Shown here in pieces: positions 11,868-24,187 of a DNA stretch of 64,000 nt. Positions within the stretch are counted from its first letter, which is position 1; every line of letters starts with the position of its first letter. The translations under genes and the position numbers were made by a program. The notes beneath the pieces are model-generated. The model was not told where the DNA came from and searched no databases. It saw only the letters and a program-made list of their open reading frames with translations. Origin of the DNA: Euclidia mi (taxonomy: Eukaryota; Arthropoda; Insecta; Lepidoptera; Erebidae); assembly GCA_944739405.2 (NCBI GenBank), contig OX123190.2, positions 25,022,807 to 25,086,806 of the forward strand. The letters are read 5' to 3'.

Positions 11868-12447
11868 ATTAGCAACAGCGCAAGTTATCGTTTATGATAT
11901 TAATAACGCACCGCACATAATTCGTTGTTTACTCGATAGCGCATCACATAGTAATTTTATTACTTCTGATTGTTTCAAACGCCTCGGACTGTGGAATAAC
12001 TTTAAAAATACTAACTTAGTAGTCAAGGGGATCGGTGGGTCAGAAAAACATTGCAAGGGTTCCGTAGATATTAAAATACTTTCGCGTTTTGATAGGAATA
12101 TTAATTTTAACATTTCTTCGCTTTTTGTGGAGCGTATTACGGACACATTGCCGAACGCTAATGTGGACGTATCACTACTCACACATCTCGAGACATTACC
12201 GCTAGCAGACGCGGAATTTGCGAATCCGGCAGACATTGATGTTTTGATCGGAGCTTCAATATTTCCGCACTTGTTACTACCTAAAGTTGTACGTAGTGAG
12301 CAACATAATTTACCGCCCGCTATTGAGACGGTATTTGGGTATGTGATTATGGGTACCGTACCTACGTTACATACTTCTCATTATATTACGTCTTGTTGTT
12401 GTTCTGTTCTTCAAGAAAATAATATTGATTCTCTTCTCAAGCGATTT
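11868..12447 (+). pseudogene. pro: BEL/Pao aspartic protease region (DUF1758-like)
   Basis: An open frame holds the active-site-like CLLDSASHSNFI (about 11922-11955), in which Ala replaces the usual Gly of D-S/T-G. Later sequence includes DVLIGASIFPHLL and FGYVIMGTVP, typical of the region between protease and reverse transcriptase in BEL/Pao elements. It would cleave the Gag-Pol polyprotein inside particles. The frame ends at an in-frame TGA (12448-12450) and then continues in the same frame into the reverse transcriptase. Confidence 0.85.
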
Positions 12448-12450
12448 TGA

Positions 12451-14100
12451 GAGCTCGAAGAGATTACCGCACCGCCCTCGATGAGCCGTAAGGATCTCGA
12501 GTGTGAACAACATTTCCGCGCTACCACTGTTCGTGACTACAGTGGCAGATACGTAGTGGCGTTGCCATTCTATGGTGACCCTTATTCGTTAGGCGACTCG
12601 TACGCTGCTGCGCTTAGACGTTTTCATTGTTTAGAACGTAAACTTGATACATCACTTAAGTTACGCGGCGCCTCTTATGACGTCATTCGTGACTACCTAA
12701 ATGAAAGTTTTTTGAGTTTAGTTGTAAACAACGAGGGCAATTCTCTTCCCTCATATTATATCCCGCACCACGGCGAAGTTCGCGAAGATAAAACCTCTAC
12801 TAAACTTCGTGTGGTTTTAGATGCTATTTGTAGGACTACATTGGGTCAGTCGATAAATGACATTTTGCATGCCGGCCCTAATCTACAGGGTGATTTATTT
12901 AACATCATAATAAAGTTTCGTCTTTTCCAAATCGCCGTCAGAGTCAGCTGATAGCCGCGAAATGTTTCTCAGTATCGGCGTTCGCGAATCTGACTGTAGA
13001 TTTCAACGGATTTTTTATCGTTTTGACAATAAGGAACCTTTATCCGTGTATCAGTTCAATCGTGTTTGTTTTGGACTCAAGTCTAGCCCATATCACGCGT
13101 TACGAGTTGTTCGCCAGTTGATCGCTGATGAAGGCCATCACTTTCCCCCCGCAGCAGCTGTTACTACTTCTGCTTTATATATGGATGACATCGCCTGTAG
13201 TGTCATATCCGTTCCGCTAGCAATTTCGCTTTGTGAAGAGCTTATTCAGCTTTTCAAGCGAGGCCAGTTTGATCTTGTCAAATGGTCAAGCAACTCTAAG
13301 GAGGTTCTCGCACGCATACCTGATTCTCATAAAGCTTCTCCGGACATTGAGTTTGAGAAGTCTGTACCGCATAAGGTTCTCGGTTTACGCTGGGACAAAT
13401 CCTGTGATAGTTTTCGGTTTGACGTCTCACCGCCAGATGATAAGTGCACCAAACGCACTATGCTGTCCACAGTGGCTCGACTATGGGACATAATGGGTTT
13501 TGTGGCTCCCACAATTTTGTACGCCAAGCTCTTGATCAAAGAACTTTGGTTATCAAAGTGTGAGTGGGATGAAACACCCCCTGACCATATTGTCGCCGCT
13601 TGGAGCCTGTTTTGTATTGAGCTTACCGCGCTCAATCAAACAACTATTCCGCGTCATCTTGGGTTGGTAGATGAATATACCATCAACTTAATAGGTTTTG
13701 CTGACGCCAGCGAGCGTGCTTACGGCGGAGTCGTATATCTGCAAGTCCGCATTGGTTCTAACTACTCGGTGCAGTTAGTTTGTGCCAAGTCCAAGGTCTC
13801 GCCTATTAAAACCATTTCGGTTGCGAGAATGGAGTTGTGCGCGGCCCTTCTGCTGTCTCAGTTGCTCCGCAAGGTTCAAGACACAGTTTTGCCCCACTAC
13901 CCTATCAATAAAATATACGCGTTTTCTGACTCCAAAATAGTGTCTTCTCCTCACCGCTGGCAGACTTTTGTCGCCAACCGCGTTAGTAAATTAATTGAAC
14001 TTGTTCCTGCTACTTGTTTCAATCACGTCGCGGGTCTTGAGAACCCCGCTGATTGCCTGTCTCGTGGTGTTACTCCACTTAATCTTCTGCATCATCCATT
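12451..14100 (+). pseudogene. pol: BEL/Pao reverse transcriptase and RNase H, broken
   Basis: The RT N-terminus lies at 12481-12951 (RYVVALPFYGD, then KLRVVLDA). A frameshift follows near 12951 and the palm continues from 12962 with FNRVCFGLKSSPYHA and the catalytic YMDD (about 13180). The A17-type segment WDIMGFVAPTILYAKLLIKE marks the Pao group. RNase H-like sequence starts at GFADASERAYGG (about 13697) and continues through ISVARMELCAALL to NPADCLSRG. The family usually has several residues between SDSKIV and SSPHRW; here they are adjacent, an in-frame deletion. The enzyme copies element RNA into DNA in cytoplasmic particles. Confidence 0.93.
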
Positions 14101-15717
14101 GTGGCATCGTGGACCTTCTTGGATGTCCCATGATCCTTCAGAGGGGCCCATGCAACCCTTTGACCACAGTGCAGAGGACGAGGATGTACCCGAACGGAAG
14201 TCTGTTTCTCATCCCGTGATTGTTGAGGTTGCTGAATCTCCGATCTATGCACTCGCACTTCGCATGTCATCGTGGTCTAAGTTACTTCTCGCCATCTTTT
14301 ATGTCTGTAGGTTTTTTAGGCACCTATCTAATGGGACTTTTGTTTCAAGTTCTGACTTTGAATTTGCAGAATATAAGTTACTACGAGCTGTACAGGCTGT
14401 TCATTTTAGTAACGACATTCAAAATTTGAAAAATTATGCACCTTGTTCTCCCGCTATTCTTAGGCTCAAGCCGTTTCTCGATGAGCACGGTGTCATACGC
14501 GTTGGTGGTCGTCTGTCAAATTCGGATGAACCTTATAACTACAAGCATCCTTGCATTCTACCGCGTCATGATCATGTTGTCGACCTTCTTGTTGATTTTT
14601 ATCACAAGAAGCATCTCCATACTGGTCCAGAATTGCTTATGTCCTTAATTAGGCATAAATATTGGGTTTTAGCTGGTCGACGAATACACAAAATACATAA
14701 ATGTAATGTCTGTTTCAAATTTCGTCCGCGTCCGATTTTTCCTCCCATGGCAGATCTTCCTAGCCAGCGCGTCAATCAGGTTGATAATGCGTTTACACAT
14801 ACCGGTTGTGATTACGCAGGACCACTGCAGTATACGCCAGTGCGTGGTCGAGGTGTTAAAAGCTGTAAAGCTTGTATTTTTAGCTATGTATTTTTACATG
14901 CTTAACGACGCGCGTTACGCACATTGAAGTTGCGACGGATTTAATCACGGTGTCATTCCTGGCAGCCCTTGAACGATTTCTTTCACGACGCGGCCGTATA
15001 CAGTGTTTGTACACGGATAACGGCACTTGTTTCTAGGGCGCAAGCTCTTATTTACGCAACCTTTATAAGTTTCTCAGGGAAGAATATCGTAATCGTCTTC
15101 AGGAAGAACTTTCCATAAATCATATTGACTGGACGTTTATTCCGCCAGCATCACCACATTTCGGTTGATGTTGGGAAAGCATGGTCAAGGTAATTAAAAC
15201 GCATCTCTTTAAAGTTATAGGTCAACAGATCCTCTCTTACGAAGAGCTTTTAACTGTCCTTGCACAAGTCGAGGCGCTGATCAACTCGCGTCCGCTCACG
15301 GCATTGAGTAGTGACCCTGCAGAACCATCCGCGTTAAGCCCTGCACATTTTCTGAACACAGTGCCATTATCGTCATTTCCGGCTCCTGAAGCAGACTCTT
15401 CAAGCTTGCTTCAGAGACATACTCTGCTGGATAAACTCGTGCAGTCGTTTTGGCGGCGCTGGCCTGCGGAATATCTCCACCAGCTTCAGGCTAGATCCAA
15501 ATGGAATAGTCCTGCATCCCCTATACAGGAGGGTACGTTGGTCGTCATAGTACATGATAATGCTCCGCCGCTTTCATGGCCGTTAGCCATCGTGGAGAAA
15601 CTGTATACTTCCAAAGAAGAAGGGGAGCTACGTGCGCCCTGTTGTACGTCTCTGTGCGCTTCCAACTCAGTGAGATCTAGCCTGAAGTTAGATCTACCTC
15701 TTAGTTTAAGTATTTAG
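14101..15717 (+). pseudogene. int: BEL/Pao integrase and C-terminal domain, broken
   Basis: A zinc-binding H2C2 module is visible (HKKHLHTG at about 14602, then KCNVCFKFRP near 14698), followed by the start of the catalytic core. A -1 frame change occurs near 14880-14902. The second core part carries LYTDNGT, then TAG (15034-15036) and TGA (15166-15168), with the remaining acidic region and DUF5641-like C-terminus in the same frame from 15181 (EALINSRPLTALSSDP, WPLAIVEKLY). The protein would insert the DNA copy into the genome. The combined shift and two stops show loss of function. Confidence 0.92.
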
Positions 15718-15858
15718 TTTGTAGTTTTCGTTATAATTGTTTCGCTAAAGTTAATTTAGATTAATTTAATATCATATCGCTGTCTTAGCCTATTGATGGG
15801 TTATGCGGTAGTACATCCAACATAGCTAAGTTCAATTTTTTTTTAAAGGCAATCCTTT

Positions 15859-15873
15859 AGGGCCGGGGGGATA
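15859..15873 (+). other. Polypurine tract of BEL/Pao element
   Basis: AGGGCCGGGGGGATA lies directly upstream of the 3' LTR, the expected position for plus-strand DNA priming. It is purine-rich with two C interruptions. Confidence 0.7.
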
Positions 15874-16423
15874 TGGTAGCGTCATCTATATTTTCTATTG
15901 ATAGTTAACTATGTCAACACCTAACTAATAAATTCCTTTGCATACCGCAGTGTCAAAACGAGCGATCTTTTATCCTTTGCCTAACTAAAGGCACGCCTCG
16001 CTCTAATTGGTCGCGGAATTAGATGACGCTGCGATGGAGTCGAAAATCAACCGTCCCGCTGACCGGCTGCGTCCTGGCGCAGCTCCGCGCCGCGACGAAC
16101 ACATGCAGCACCGCTATATTTTACCGCTATTTTATACTATAAACGAGAACTGAACCGCCCGCGGGTGTAGTGGAGTGATCTGTGCAGCTTAAGGCTGAAT
16201 CCAAGTGGAGTGATCAGCTTATGGCCCGACTCATCGAAGACGCCGAAGGCCGCCATTTTATAAGGTAAGGCGTGCCTCCTATAAATATCCTATATTCATA
16301 AGGTCGCCCGTTCACCCACTTTTCTAGGCGATTTTCCAGCCATTCTTGATACAGTCCACAATATTAATATTTTTCCATATCACCAAATCGCCTAGTACAT
16401 ACTTTCGGTGCAACGCCGAACCA
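15874..16423 (+). repeat. 3' LTR of BEL/Pao element (550 bp)
   Basis: TGGTAGCGTC...CGCCGAACCA, aligned with the 5' LTR. It lacks about 11 bp present in the 5' copy near 9790 and differs at scattered sites (for example ACCTAACTAATAAA versus ATCTAGCTAATAAA). Confidence 0.95.
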
Positions 16424-16428
16424 AAATA

Positions 16429-17224
16429 AATATGTATTAGTTGCACTTCTAAGAAACTTAATAAATAAAATATTACAATGAATAAATATTTAATATTTAA
16501 ACTGTGCCTTCTAAAACAGAATTTAGAAAACATTCAACAATACGTTTGTGATCAAGTTCGTAGTTACTTACGTTCTTAATTAAAACCGTCGGTATTGTAA
16601 ACTCCACAGTAAAGGTATTTTAATTATTCGAATATTCTAAGATTAATTTACGCAGCTGTTATTGCTAGACTGAGCATAGCAATTACTATTACTTATAAGT
16701 ATTCAAGCGTATTTGTGTTAAGAAAGAATGATGGGGTTGCACAACATCACACGTACGAGTATAGGTATGTACCAAACTGCCATAGAAGCAGTACAGGTGG
16801 AGTGGGAGAGGGAAATCTGTCGCCTTCTTCCCAACCATAGGTCTAAGAGTTGAAAACGTCACACACCACGTGACGATCTTGCAGCATCCTAAGTTGTGAG
16901 CCCGCAGACGCTGAGCCCTAGCGTCTACCACCTGCTGCCTGGGGCAGACAGACAGTAGGTGGTGCTTTTGGGGCGGACAAAAGTTGAGGGCGTTAGTGGC
17001 GGACGGCCAGTGGACCCAGCAGCACCGATGCCATATGCACCTTCATAAGCAGCAGTAAATGGAATTCATTACAGAAACATGCACTATGCCCTGAGATGTA
17101 GGTAACATTAGTGTTTTTGTGAGATGCTAATGTATGTCTAATTACTTTAAGCTTCAAAGATGCGCACTAATTTTATGTATAATAATCATTAAATTCAAAT
17201 GCGTTATATCTATATCATTATTAT
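16429..17224. other. No gene seen
   Basis: A G-rich patch at about 16925-17030 (GGTGGTGCTTTTGGGGCGGA) may be a LINE scrap but no frame supports it. Confidence 0.45.
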
Positions 17225-17542
17225 TCTAGTCAAGGCACCAATAGTCTAATAGAGAGACAAACAGAGGGATCTCGGATTCAAATCCATGGTGCGCACCACT
17301 GATTCTTTGAACATAAATGCGTATTAAATTGTTAATTATCGCTTGCTTAGCGGCAAATTCAATCATCGTGAAGAAACTTGCATTTATGAAAGTTCTCCAT
17401 GATGATCTAGAAAGACATTTAAAATCTGCCAACCCGCATTTTACCTAAATGGTAAACTGTGGCCTTACTCTTCTCATAATGAGAAGAGGCCTGTTCCCAG
17501 CAGTTCGACAGGTCATAGAACAAGGCTAGAGATGATACGTAT
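17225..17542 (+). repeat. tRNA-head SINE with RTE-like tail (type C)
   Basis: A B-box-like CTCGGATTCAAATCC near 17270 is followed by ACATAAATGCGTATTAAATT. The 3' end is GAGAAGAGGCCTGTTCCCAG then a GATGATAC end. The same tail occurs near 29640-29760 and 46600-46765, so the piece is a decayed SINE borrowing an RTE-type 3' end. Confidence 0.55.
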
Positions 17543-17626
17543 CAGAAAATACTCTTCTTTTTTGAGAATTAAAAACAATATTATTTTGCATACTATAATA
17601 TTTTCTTACCAGATAATTTCATATAA

Positions 17627-17798
17627 TCACCACATAGTATAAAACAAAGTTTGTCTTCTGTCTGTCGGTCCCTATGAATGCTTAAATCTTAAAAACTGCG
17701 CAACGGATTTTAATGCGGTTTTTTTAAATAGATAGAATGATTCAAGAGGAAGGTTTATATGTATAATTGACGCGGGCGAAGCCTCTGGCGACGTCTAG
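17627..17798 (+). mobile_element. Short Helitron remnant, 3' end intact
   Basis: Ends GACGCGGGCGAAGCCTCTGG...CTAG followed by T, the hallmark of Helitron 3' ends with a GC-rich region just upstream. The 5' end (TCACCACATAGTATAAAAC) is only a guess. Confidence 0.6.
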
Positions 17799-18282
17799 TG
17801 TTTTATGAATTAACAATTAACAGATTGACCAGCTGAAAAATCTGTAGGTACCACACCTTTTCAACTTTCAAACTACCATTCAAAGTACATGCATACAATT
17901 CACGTACAGCAGAACAGACTAAAGGCTCTTAAATACCTCCTCGTTTCAAAGTTATCAGTTAGCCAACTGCAGCGAAACTTGCTCCGCGATGTTTCTTGCG
18001 AAACATAATAAATCTTTCTTACTGTCATTGATATTTAGCTCGCGCGAAGGATGCGAGCCACAATAGAAGGAGCCGTCGATAAATCATTTACAAGTATTCT
18101 GTTTGCTTACACAAGTACGCTGTATTATAACCCCGATTGCTGTAGGCAAGTTTAATCAATATTATTTACAACTTGTGTTGTATGAAAATGTGTATGCTAA
18201 CTAATAATCCGCCTTCAACTTCATTTCTTACAATATACAAACATTACGAATTAAATGTTTGTTTTTATAGATTCACGATTTA
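17799..18282. other. No gene seen
   Basis: AT-rich with no recognisable coding sequence or repeat end. Confidence 0.45.
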
Positions 18283-18341
18283 TAGAACCCGGGACCTCCA
18301 ATCAACGGACGCATACGCTATCCACTGGACCACGGAGGTAG
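18283..18341 (-). repeat. tRNA-derived SINE head, decayed
   Basis: On the minus strand: TGGTCCAGTGGATAGCGTAT (A-box) and GGTCCCGGGTTC (B-box). The spacing is tRNA-like, but there is no acceptor stem or body, so this is a SINE fragment and not a tRNA gene. Confidence 0.55.
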
Positions 18342-20229
18342 TCCAAAGTTAAAAGTTATTATGAATTTATATGTTATTTGGTAGATAAGAAATTTTAACT
18401 TAGTTCTAAAGTACTTTTGTATTGATTTGAATAATATTAAAATTATTAACGAATATACTTTTCCGATACTGATTCATAGTTTAGACATTGGCCTAAGTAA
18501 GAACAATATACCTTACAACAAGCGGCATCTGCTCTAAAAATATTCTTACAAAAGCAACTAGTCAACTGACTAGATGGGCTACTTCTAATCATAGTGGTCA
18601 AGGTAAACAAGGTCTGCCATAAAAGCACCAAGGTGAGAGTAGCTAGGGATATCGAGCAAAGCGGTACCTATTTTATTTATTTATTTATTTATTAGCTACT
18701 ATCTTTTCACGCTCCACTGTTGGATATTTAATCGCAAGTATTAATGAAGTGGAGCATAAAATGAGAGACCGTAGGCAATCATGGCAATCATACACATGTA
18801 ATAGTATCACTATTAATAAATTACTGGTTTGCGACTGTACTACGCAGTGCATATGTTGGTATGTATTCTAGTATTCAGTATTTCGCATAAATGTTAAGCC
18901 ATAGTGAGGCGTATGTTGCAACTGGCTTCGTATGGCCGGTAGCTAAAGCATGAATTACAAACCATGTTTACCATTGAGTTGGCAGAATATACAGAATACT
19001 ATATCGTCTGTTCAATATCAAACGACTACAGAAACTAGTAAAATAACAGTACTTGGCAATTTCTACATAAATGGCATGACTACCAAAAGGTTACGTAGAA
19101 GCTGACTGAAAACTGCGCAAAATATGAAAATTGTTAGGATAGCCGACAATGAGTCAGCTAGTGGTCCAGTGACCATGACAAAAAGTCGAAGGTCGGAAAA
19201 GTGCCCGGACTGAAATAAACCTCTGTAATAAGATCGTAACGATTTGCTCTGTTTGTATATTGCTAGCAATAGATAGACGAGTCTGTATCCCACAGGCCAA
19301 CCTGATGGTAAGGCGTTACCCCGGATCATACACATGGTTGGGATTAAAAACACAATCATGGAGATTGGAAAAATACATAAGAGAAGCAGCGGGAACAGGA
19401 GAAGGTAAAAGCGCAGGAGCATCCAGTTTTCTCGAGCACCGTATACAACAGTATAATACATATCTACTTTTATTTCACTTTGGTACGCTATGAGAGGTAA
19501 GTCCTTCCACGGTAGACCCTGCACTTTCATGCTGATATGAGCAAAGATTTCTGGTCTGTAATTTATCTTCAAAATATCATAGATAATACATATATGTATT
19601 CAAGCTCGAGTAATTGAACTCACAGCGGATTCGATTTAACTTTATACTATATTATTGGAACAATTACCGTTCAAGACAAGTCTTGTGCGAAGAGTACGAT
19701 GATTTATGTCTAGGTGTTATTTGTCTATGATATGACTATAAGTAGGAAATACAACAGCTTCTAATTTATTTAACGGGTCTATATCGTATTTTTTTTTAAT
19801 AACCCTATTATTTTCAATTTTTTAACATATTGTTACTATAGAACAGGTTTCATCACAGATAGTTAGAATATTAGTCTTCTAGTGCTGGCATGTAAGACCT
19901 TTGACTTACATAGTTTGAGATTAGATAGTGTGTGAATTGTGACGTGTGTAATTATTGTTTTAAATTGAACTTGGGCTTGGATCCAAGGCGTTCGTCGTAG
20001 CTACTGTGACAACTTTAGGATGATGAAAAACATAAAATTGAGGGAGGTCAAGGAGAAAACTTGACTTTAACATCACTGATCGGAATTTACGCCCATCGAA
20101 TTAATTGGGACAACAAGCTCATTTTATAACTAAGCAAGAGCACACACCAGCAAGACTTTATTATTTAAAGTTTTAATCTTCGCTTGGCATACAAATATTT
20201 ATGCCAAATATTTGCTCAGAAGAAACGCA
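18342..20229. other. No gene recognised; (ATTT)n run and one long ORF
   Basis: Contains (ATTT)n at about 18668-18693. A minus-strand ORF of 169 codons (19063-19572) has one strongly hydrophobic stretch (LLRFYLLLFPLLLLCIFPIS) but no motif I recognise. The plus strand of the same stretch carries the repeat-like word CAGGCCAACCTGATGGTAAG, so I treat the ORF as unsupported. Confidence 0.4.
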
Positions 20230-20969
20230 GAAAATCACGCAGAATTGTCTATCAATATCTATCTTACCATATTAACCACCTAGAACTTATTCCTGCGTTC
20301 ATTGCTCTAAAAATATTTGCCAAAAATTACTCTGACTGCCAAATTTTAATGCGAATAGATAACTCCACTGCTATTAGTTACATAAATCGTATGGGAGGCA
20401 TACAATTCCCACACCTAACAGAAACGTCAAAAGCTATATGGCAGTAGTGCGAACAGCGCAGGATCTTTGTTGTAGCTTCCTATATCAAATCTGTAGATAA
20501 TGACGTAGCAGACACGGAGTCACGACGCTCTCACCCAGATATAGAGTGCGAACTAAAAGATACTGCCTTCAGGAAAATAGTAAATAAATTTGGTTCACCT
20601 CAAATAGATCTTTTTGCCAGTCGTATCAATAAAAAGTGCGATCTGTACGTGTCATGGCATAAAGACCCGGATGCATGCAGTATTGACGCCTTTACCATAG
20701 AGTGGAAATCCCTATTCTCTTATGCGTTCCCTCCTTTTTCCATGATACTAAAGACACTACGGAAAATAATAACTGACCAAGCTAGGGGCATTCTAGTCAT
20801 TCCCCTACGGCCCACACAACCGTGGTACCCAATATTTAAACAATTATTAGTATCTGAGTTATTAATTTTCAAACCCAAAGAAAATGTTTCCATTTCCCAT
20901 TCTAGCACGACCAAGATTCATGCCAATCTTTCCCTGGCTGCAGGCGTCTTGTGCGGAAGGCGCTACTGA
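20230..20969 (+). pseudogene. DIRS RT C-terminal/RNase H region
   Basis: From HINHLELIPAFIALKIFA through RIDNSTAISYINRMGGIQFP, the sequence follows the DIRS pattern around RNase H. A single TAG at 20445-20447 interrupts an otherwise open frame that continues with ASYIKSVDNDVADTESRR, IDLFASRINKKCDLYVSW, AFPPFSMILKTLRKI and PLRPTQPWYPIFKQLL to a stop at 20968. In the element this region copies RNA and removes the template strand. Upstream sequence (20160-20229) no longer fits the family, so the 5' break lies there. Confidence 0.85.
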
Positions 20970-20980
20970 GACGGAGTGTA

Positions 20981-22715
20981 CCACCTTCATCAATAGACAT
21001 CATGATGGTATCATTAAGTGACAACTCCATCAAGCAATACGAAGTATGCTTAAAACGGTGACATAGCTTCAGCCTTCGCAACAGATATGACATCTTTGAG
21101 TCATCAGTACCAACAATTATTTACTTCTTAACACAGCTATACACGCTGATTTTTTATTGGTTTAGGAAAAAGAAACCTCATGTCCGAAATAAAATCCTCT
21201 ATTCATATTCAAAATCAAAATTCATATAGCACCTAAAACAAAAAAGTTATAAAAATCGGTAACTGTTGGTAATACGTAGCAACGCACGATTCTCTCGAGT
21301 TAGGTATGTTCGAGCGCCGCGCGGTCGTGACCTCGCCGCGCGCGCCACCGGGCGCCGTCAGCTGTTACCTACAGCGGTATTTACTTAGTGCGGACCGATA
21401 ATGATACGTAATTTACTTAGAAAACACGATTTAGGTAATTACGATGCCAACAATTTTAAACACATGTTTTTTCTTCTTTTGTTCTCTTTTTAAGAACCAC
21501 TCCCGTACCCTAGTGCTAAATCCTGTGTTCCGAAGGACATTACAAACCTACCACTAACAGACACAGGAGTCGAAACAAGAATTTATGAATCACACAAAGT
21601 GTTGTGTGAAACATCGCTTAAACCACTACGCCAACCATGAAGTGCAGTAATAAATAATTAGAACAATAAACGTTTGTAACTAAATAGCTATACCTATTCA
21701 ATAATTCCTTCGTACATTACTCGGACTGACGAATAAGCTGTGGGTTCACGAAATCATAATGAACTTTTAGAAGAAACACGATAAACTAAGAATTATTAGT
21801 TACGTTGTTTGCCATAGGTACCTACATTATCTTTTGAATAACTAGACAAAGATTTTAACAATGGAAAAGTTTAGTACCTACTTGCGTATTTCTAACGTAT
21901 TTAAAAGAATGTAATCACTGTAGGTATTTAAAAATGAATAAATCATTTACCTTAGCTGTCTGCTGCCTACATCACAATCAATTTACACCTTTCACACAGT
22001 TTCACTTGTTTCGTTCACCTTATCTTATCACCTATGTATTTTAACTACACTTCGAACACGTCACTTCTTCCGTGTTATCTCCAAAAGTCCAAACACGTAA
22101 TAATTAGGTACATAGGGACCATAATACTCGACTTATTACGTAAGACGGACACAAAGTGATGGGATAAAACGTGACATACAACTATCTCGCTGACCTAATT
22201 AAAAAAAAAAACTGAAGTTCAAGGCTACGGACTACTGGCCCATGCCAAATGAACCCGAACACAGTCGAACGTGATTGGATACGAGTGATGCATTGCGCCC
22301 GCGTCAAGCCACCACTATTGGCTGGCCCTGTGTTGAAATGCAGACGGGGCCTCTCATGCAAGCGAGGCGCGCGCGCAGGATTGGGGGGGGGGGGGGGATC
22401 GCAGACACCGCAGTTGAATGACCAATGCCTAGTACCTATGTGTGTATATGACACGATCGAACGGATTTCGTTAGCGCGCGGCAATGGTGATACTTCGTGC
22501 TCTCAAACTATTAAATGATTTATTTTCTCAATATTTTATTAGCTTATATTTCAAATATTATTAGCTGGTTAGGTTCTGTTAACGATAAGTAATAAGATGG
22601 CTTTCGCTCCAAAACCAATTAAAAATCAGCGTGTATAACTCAGGGGCACAATACGGCACGTTAAACAGCTACAGAGGGGCACTATCTCTTCTAATAGGAT
22701 CGTACATATCATCTG
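20981..22715 (+). pseudogene. DIRS tyrosine recombinase, N-terminal part, interrupted
   Basis: A frame with SLSDNSIKQYEVCLKR (helical, DNA-binding N-domain type), a TGA at 21059-21061, then VPTIIYFLTQLY runs up to 21141. It resumes at 22634-22715 with NSGAQYGTLN and SYRGALSLLIGSYISSDDR. The 1492-bp gap is a TIR element flanked by TA; with one TA removed the two halves are in the same frame. The catalytic half lies beyond a second insertion. Confidence 0.85.
21142..22633. mobile_element. TA-target TIR element, 1492 bp, no transposase seen
   Basis: The ends are CACGCTGATTTTT and AAAAATCAGCGTG, an inverted repeat of about 25 bp with one mismatch, flanked by TA on each side. Removing element plus one TA restores the recombinase frame of the DIRS host, which fixes both ends to the base. 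The inside is non-coding and uneven: a GC-rich patch (21300-21360), a tRNA-like SINE scrap (21540-21640, minus) and a run of 16 G near 22383. TA duplication fits Tc1/mariner-like or related superfamilies. A second element with similar ends is at 38483-39273. Confidence 0.85.
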
Positions 22716-23489
22716 ATGACCGAGTTGCCGTGTGATAGACGGCATAGAATACAAGTTTCACCACCCCCTATCTTCCCGTGGGTGTCGTAAGAGGCGACTA
22801 AGGGATAACACGGTGCAAATACCATCTTTGCGTAGAGACGGAAAACTCGACATCAAACCCTATACGACTGCTTCGTTGGTCTCGCGGCATAAATGCGTGC
22901 GTGGGATCGGGAGGTCCCGGGTTCGATTCCTGGGTCGGCAGTGTTATTGGGTTTTTCTGTCACGAAATTATTATAACTTCTGTTTCTTGGCTCATATCTT
23001 CGGGCACGTCTTGAGTTTCAAAAGTGTTGCTTACTTCACCTACAGATGTCTTGGCGAGTTTAGGAAGCGGATGTTGGTGAACTAAAGCTTCTACTACTAA
23101 TCCTTCTCATTCAATTTCTTGAGACATATTATAATTATTTCTTTGAGTACTTGTATCTTCTAATCCTCTATTTATAGTCTAGTCACTCTGTAAATCTGTA
23201 TTATTATTTTCTTCTTAATCATTGTTAGCCTTCTTTTGAACCCTGGGGTCGTCCTCCTTTTTTGGATTACGCGCCCTTTTCATCTCCCTTTTGACCTTTA
23301 TTTTTGTTCGTCCTGTCTCTTTCTTCATAATATTTTTCAACCTCTACAGCTGAAACATTTTTCCCCGCCGTAATAGGTAACTGAAATTTTGCTCCTTTCT
23401 TCACATTTAAATCTCCTTGCCTTATTTCTTCTATGCAGTTAATGAAACTTGCGATCGCAAATTTCTGGCTGAGACGTGTACGTAGGTAG

Positions 23490-24022
23490 TTTGTTCAAAA
23501 CGGTATAAGGTGAAATTGGATATAAGCCACAGCTCCGAAATCCAGTTTTTACATTATCAGAAGACGTACTTTTAATGCTATCTAGAACTTTTTGAGCAAC
23601 GGGACAAAGAGAGGCTTCGGAAGTGCTTGTAATTTTTTTCCTTTACTGGTTTGTCGATAATTAATCATTGAGAACTTTTCTCCAGGCAGTTTTTAAGCCA
23701 GAAAAATAACCCACATCTAATGGTTGCCATAGATGGGTTGAATTGGCAATCAAACAAATAAACATGATATTATATTCATGGCAAAGACGTAGTGCTTTTT
23801 GTGATATGTATGTGGGCGCTTAGATTATCGCACAATAACACATTCTTGCCATCTTGCTTATCAACGAGTGGGATAAAATGTCTTTCCAACCACACTTCAA
23901 AAATTGAGGAATCTATCCATCCACATTCGGACACAGCCATTCTTGAACCTGAAGGAGCTTGAAAAAGCCAATCTGTCCACAGTCCTTTAAATATAAAAAA
24001 GGAGGCAAAACTTCGCCGATCT
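23490..24022 (-). pseudogene. pogo/Tigger-like DDE transposase (DDE_1), remnant
   Basis: On the minus strand the frame gives GEVLPPFFIFKGLW, then CGWIDSSIFEVWLE, then VLLCDNLSAHI with the second catalytic Asp (about 23830). A short frame-broken stretch follows, then WQPLDVGYFSGL with the third acidic residue, an Asp (about 23712). After a shift, KPLFVPLLKKFLDSI and VKTGFRSCGLYPISPYTVLN match the C-terminal part of this family. The N-terminal DNA-binding region and first catalytic Asp are absent. A DDE protein would cut and paste its own element; this copy has frameshifts and stops and is dead. Confidence 0.8.
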
Positions 24023-24187
24023 TTTGAGGCGCATCACTCACTTATAATGTCTGTGTTACAAGGTAATAACTTATTCCCTTGGGTAGAAAAAATTGTTTTA
24101 TTAAAATAATCGAATATAAAATCAATTATATTATTTGGCTTATATTCTAATCGTATATAGTAACAATTAATTTCTTTATACCATCTA

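Larger units (their letters stand above)
9441..16423 (+). mobile_element. BEL/Pao LTR retrotransposon, full-length, decayed
   Basis: This is a complete proviral structure of 6983 bp: TG...CA LTRs, a tRNA-Tyr primer site, gag, protease, reverse transcriptase, RNase H, integrase, a C-terminal DUF5641-like part and a polypurine tract. It is flanked by the 5-bp duplication AAATA (9436-9440 and 16424-16428), so both ends are the original insertion ends. The order of domains and the DUF1759/A17-type sequences identify BEL/Pao. Several frameshifts and stops interrupt gag and pol, so it cannot be autonomous. The LTRs differ by substitutions and about 11 bp in length, showing it is not a young insertion. 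Confidence 0.95.

Noticed and set aside
19063..19572. 169-codon minus-strand ORF with a hydrophobic segment
   Set aside because: No family recognised, no introns or start context, and the other strand holds a repeat-like word; kept only as a note.
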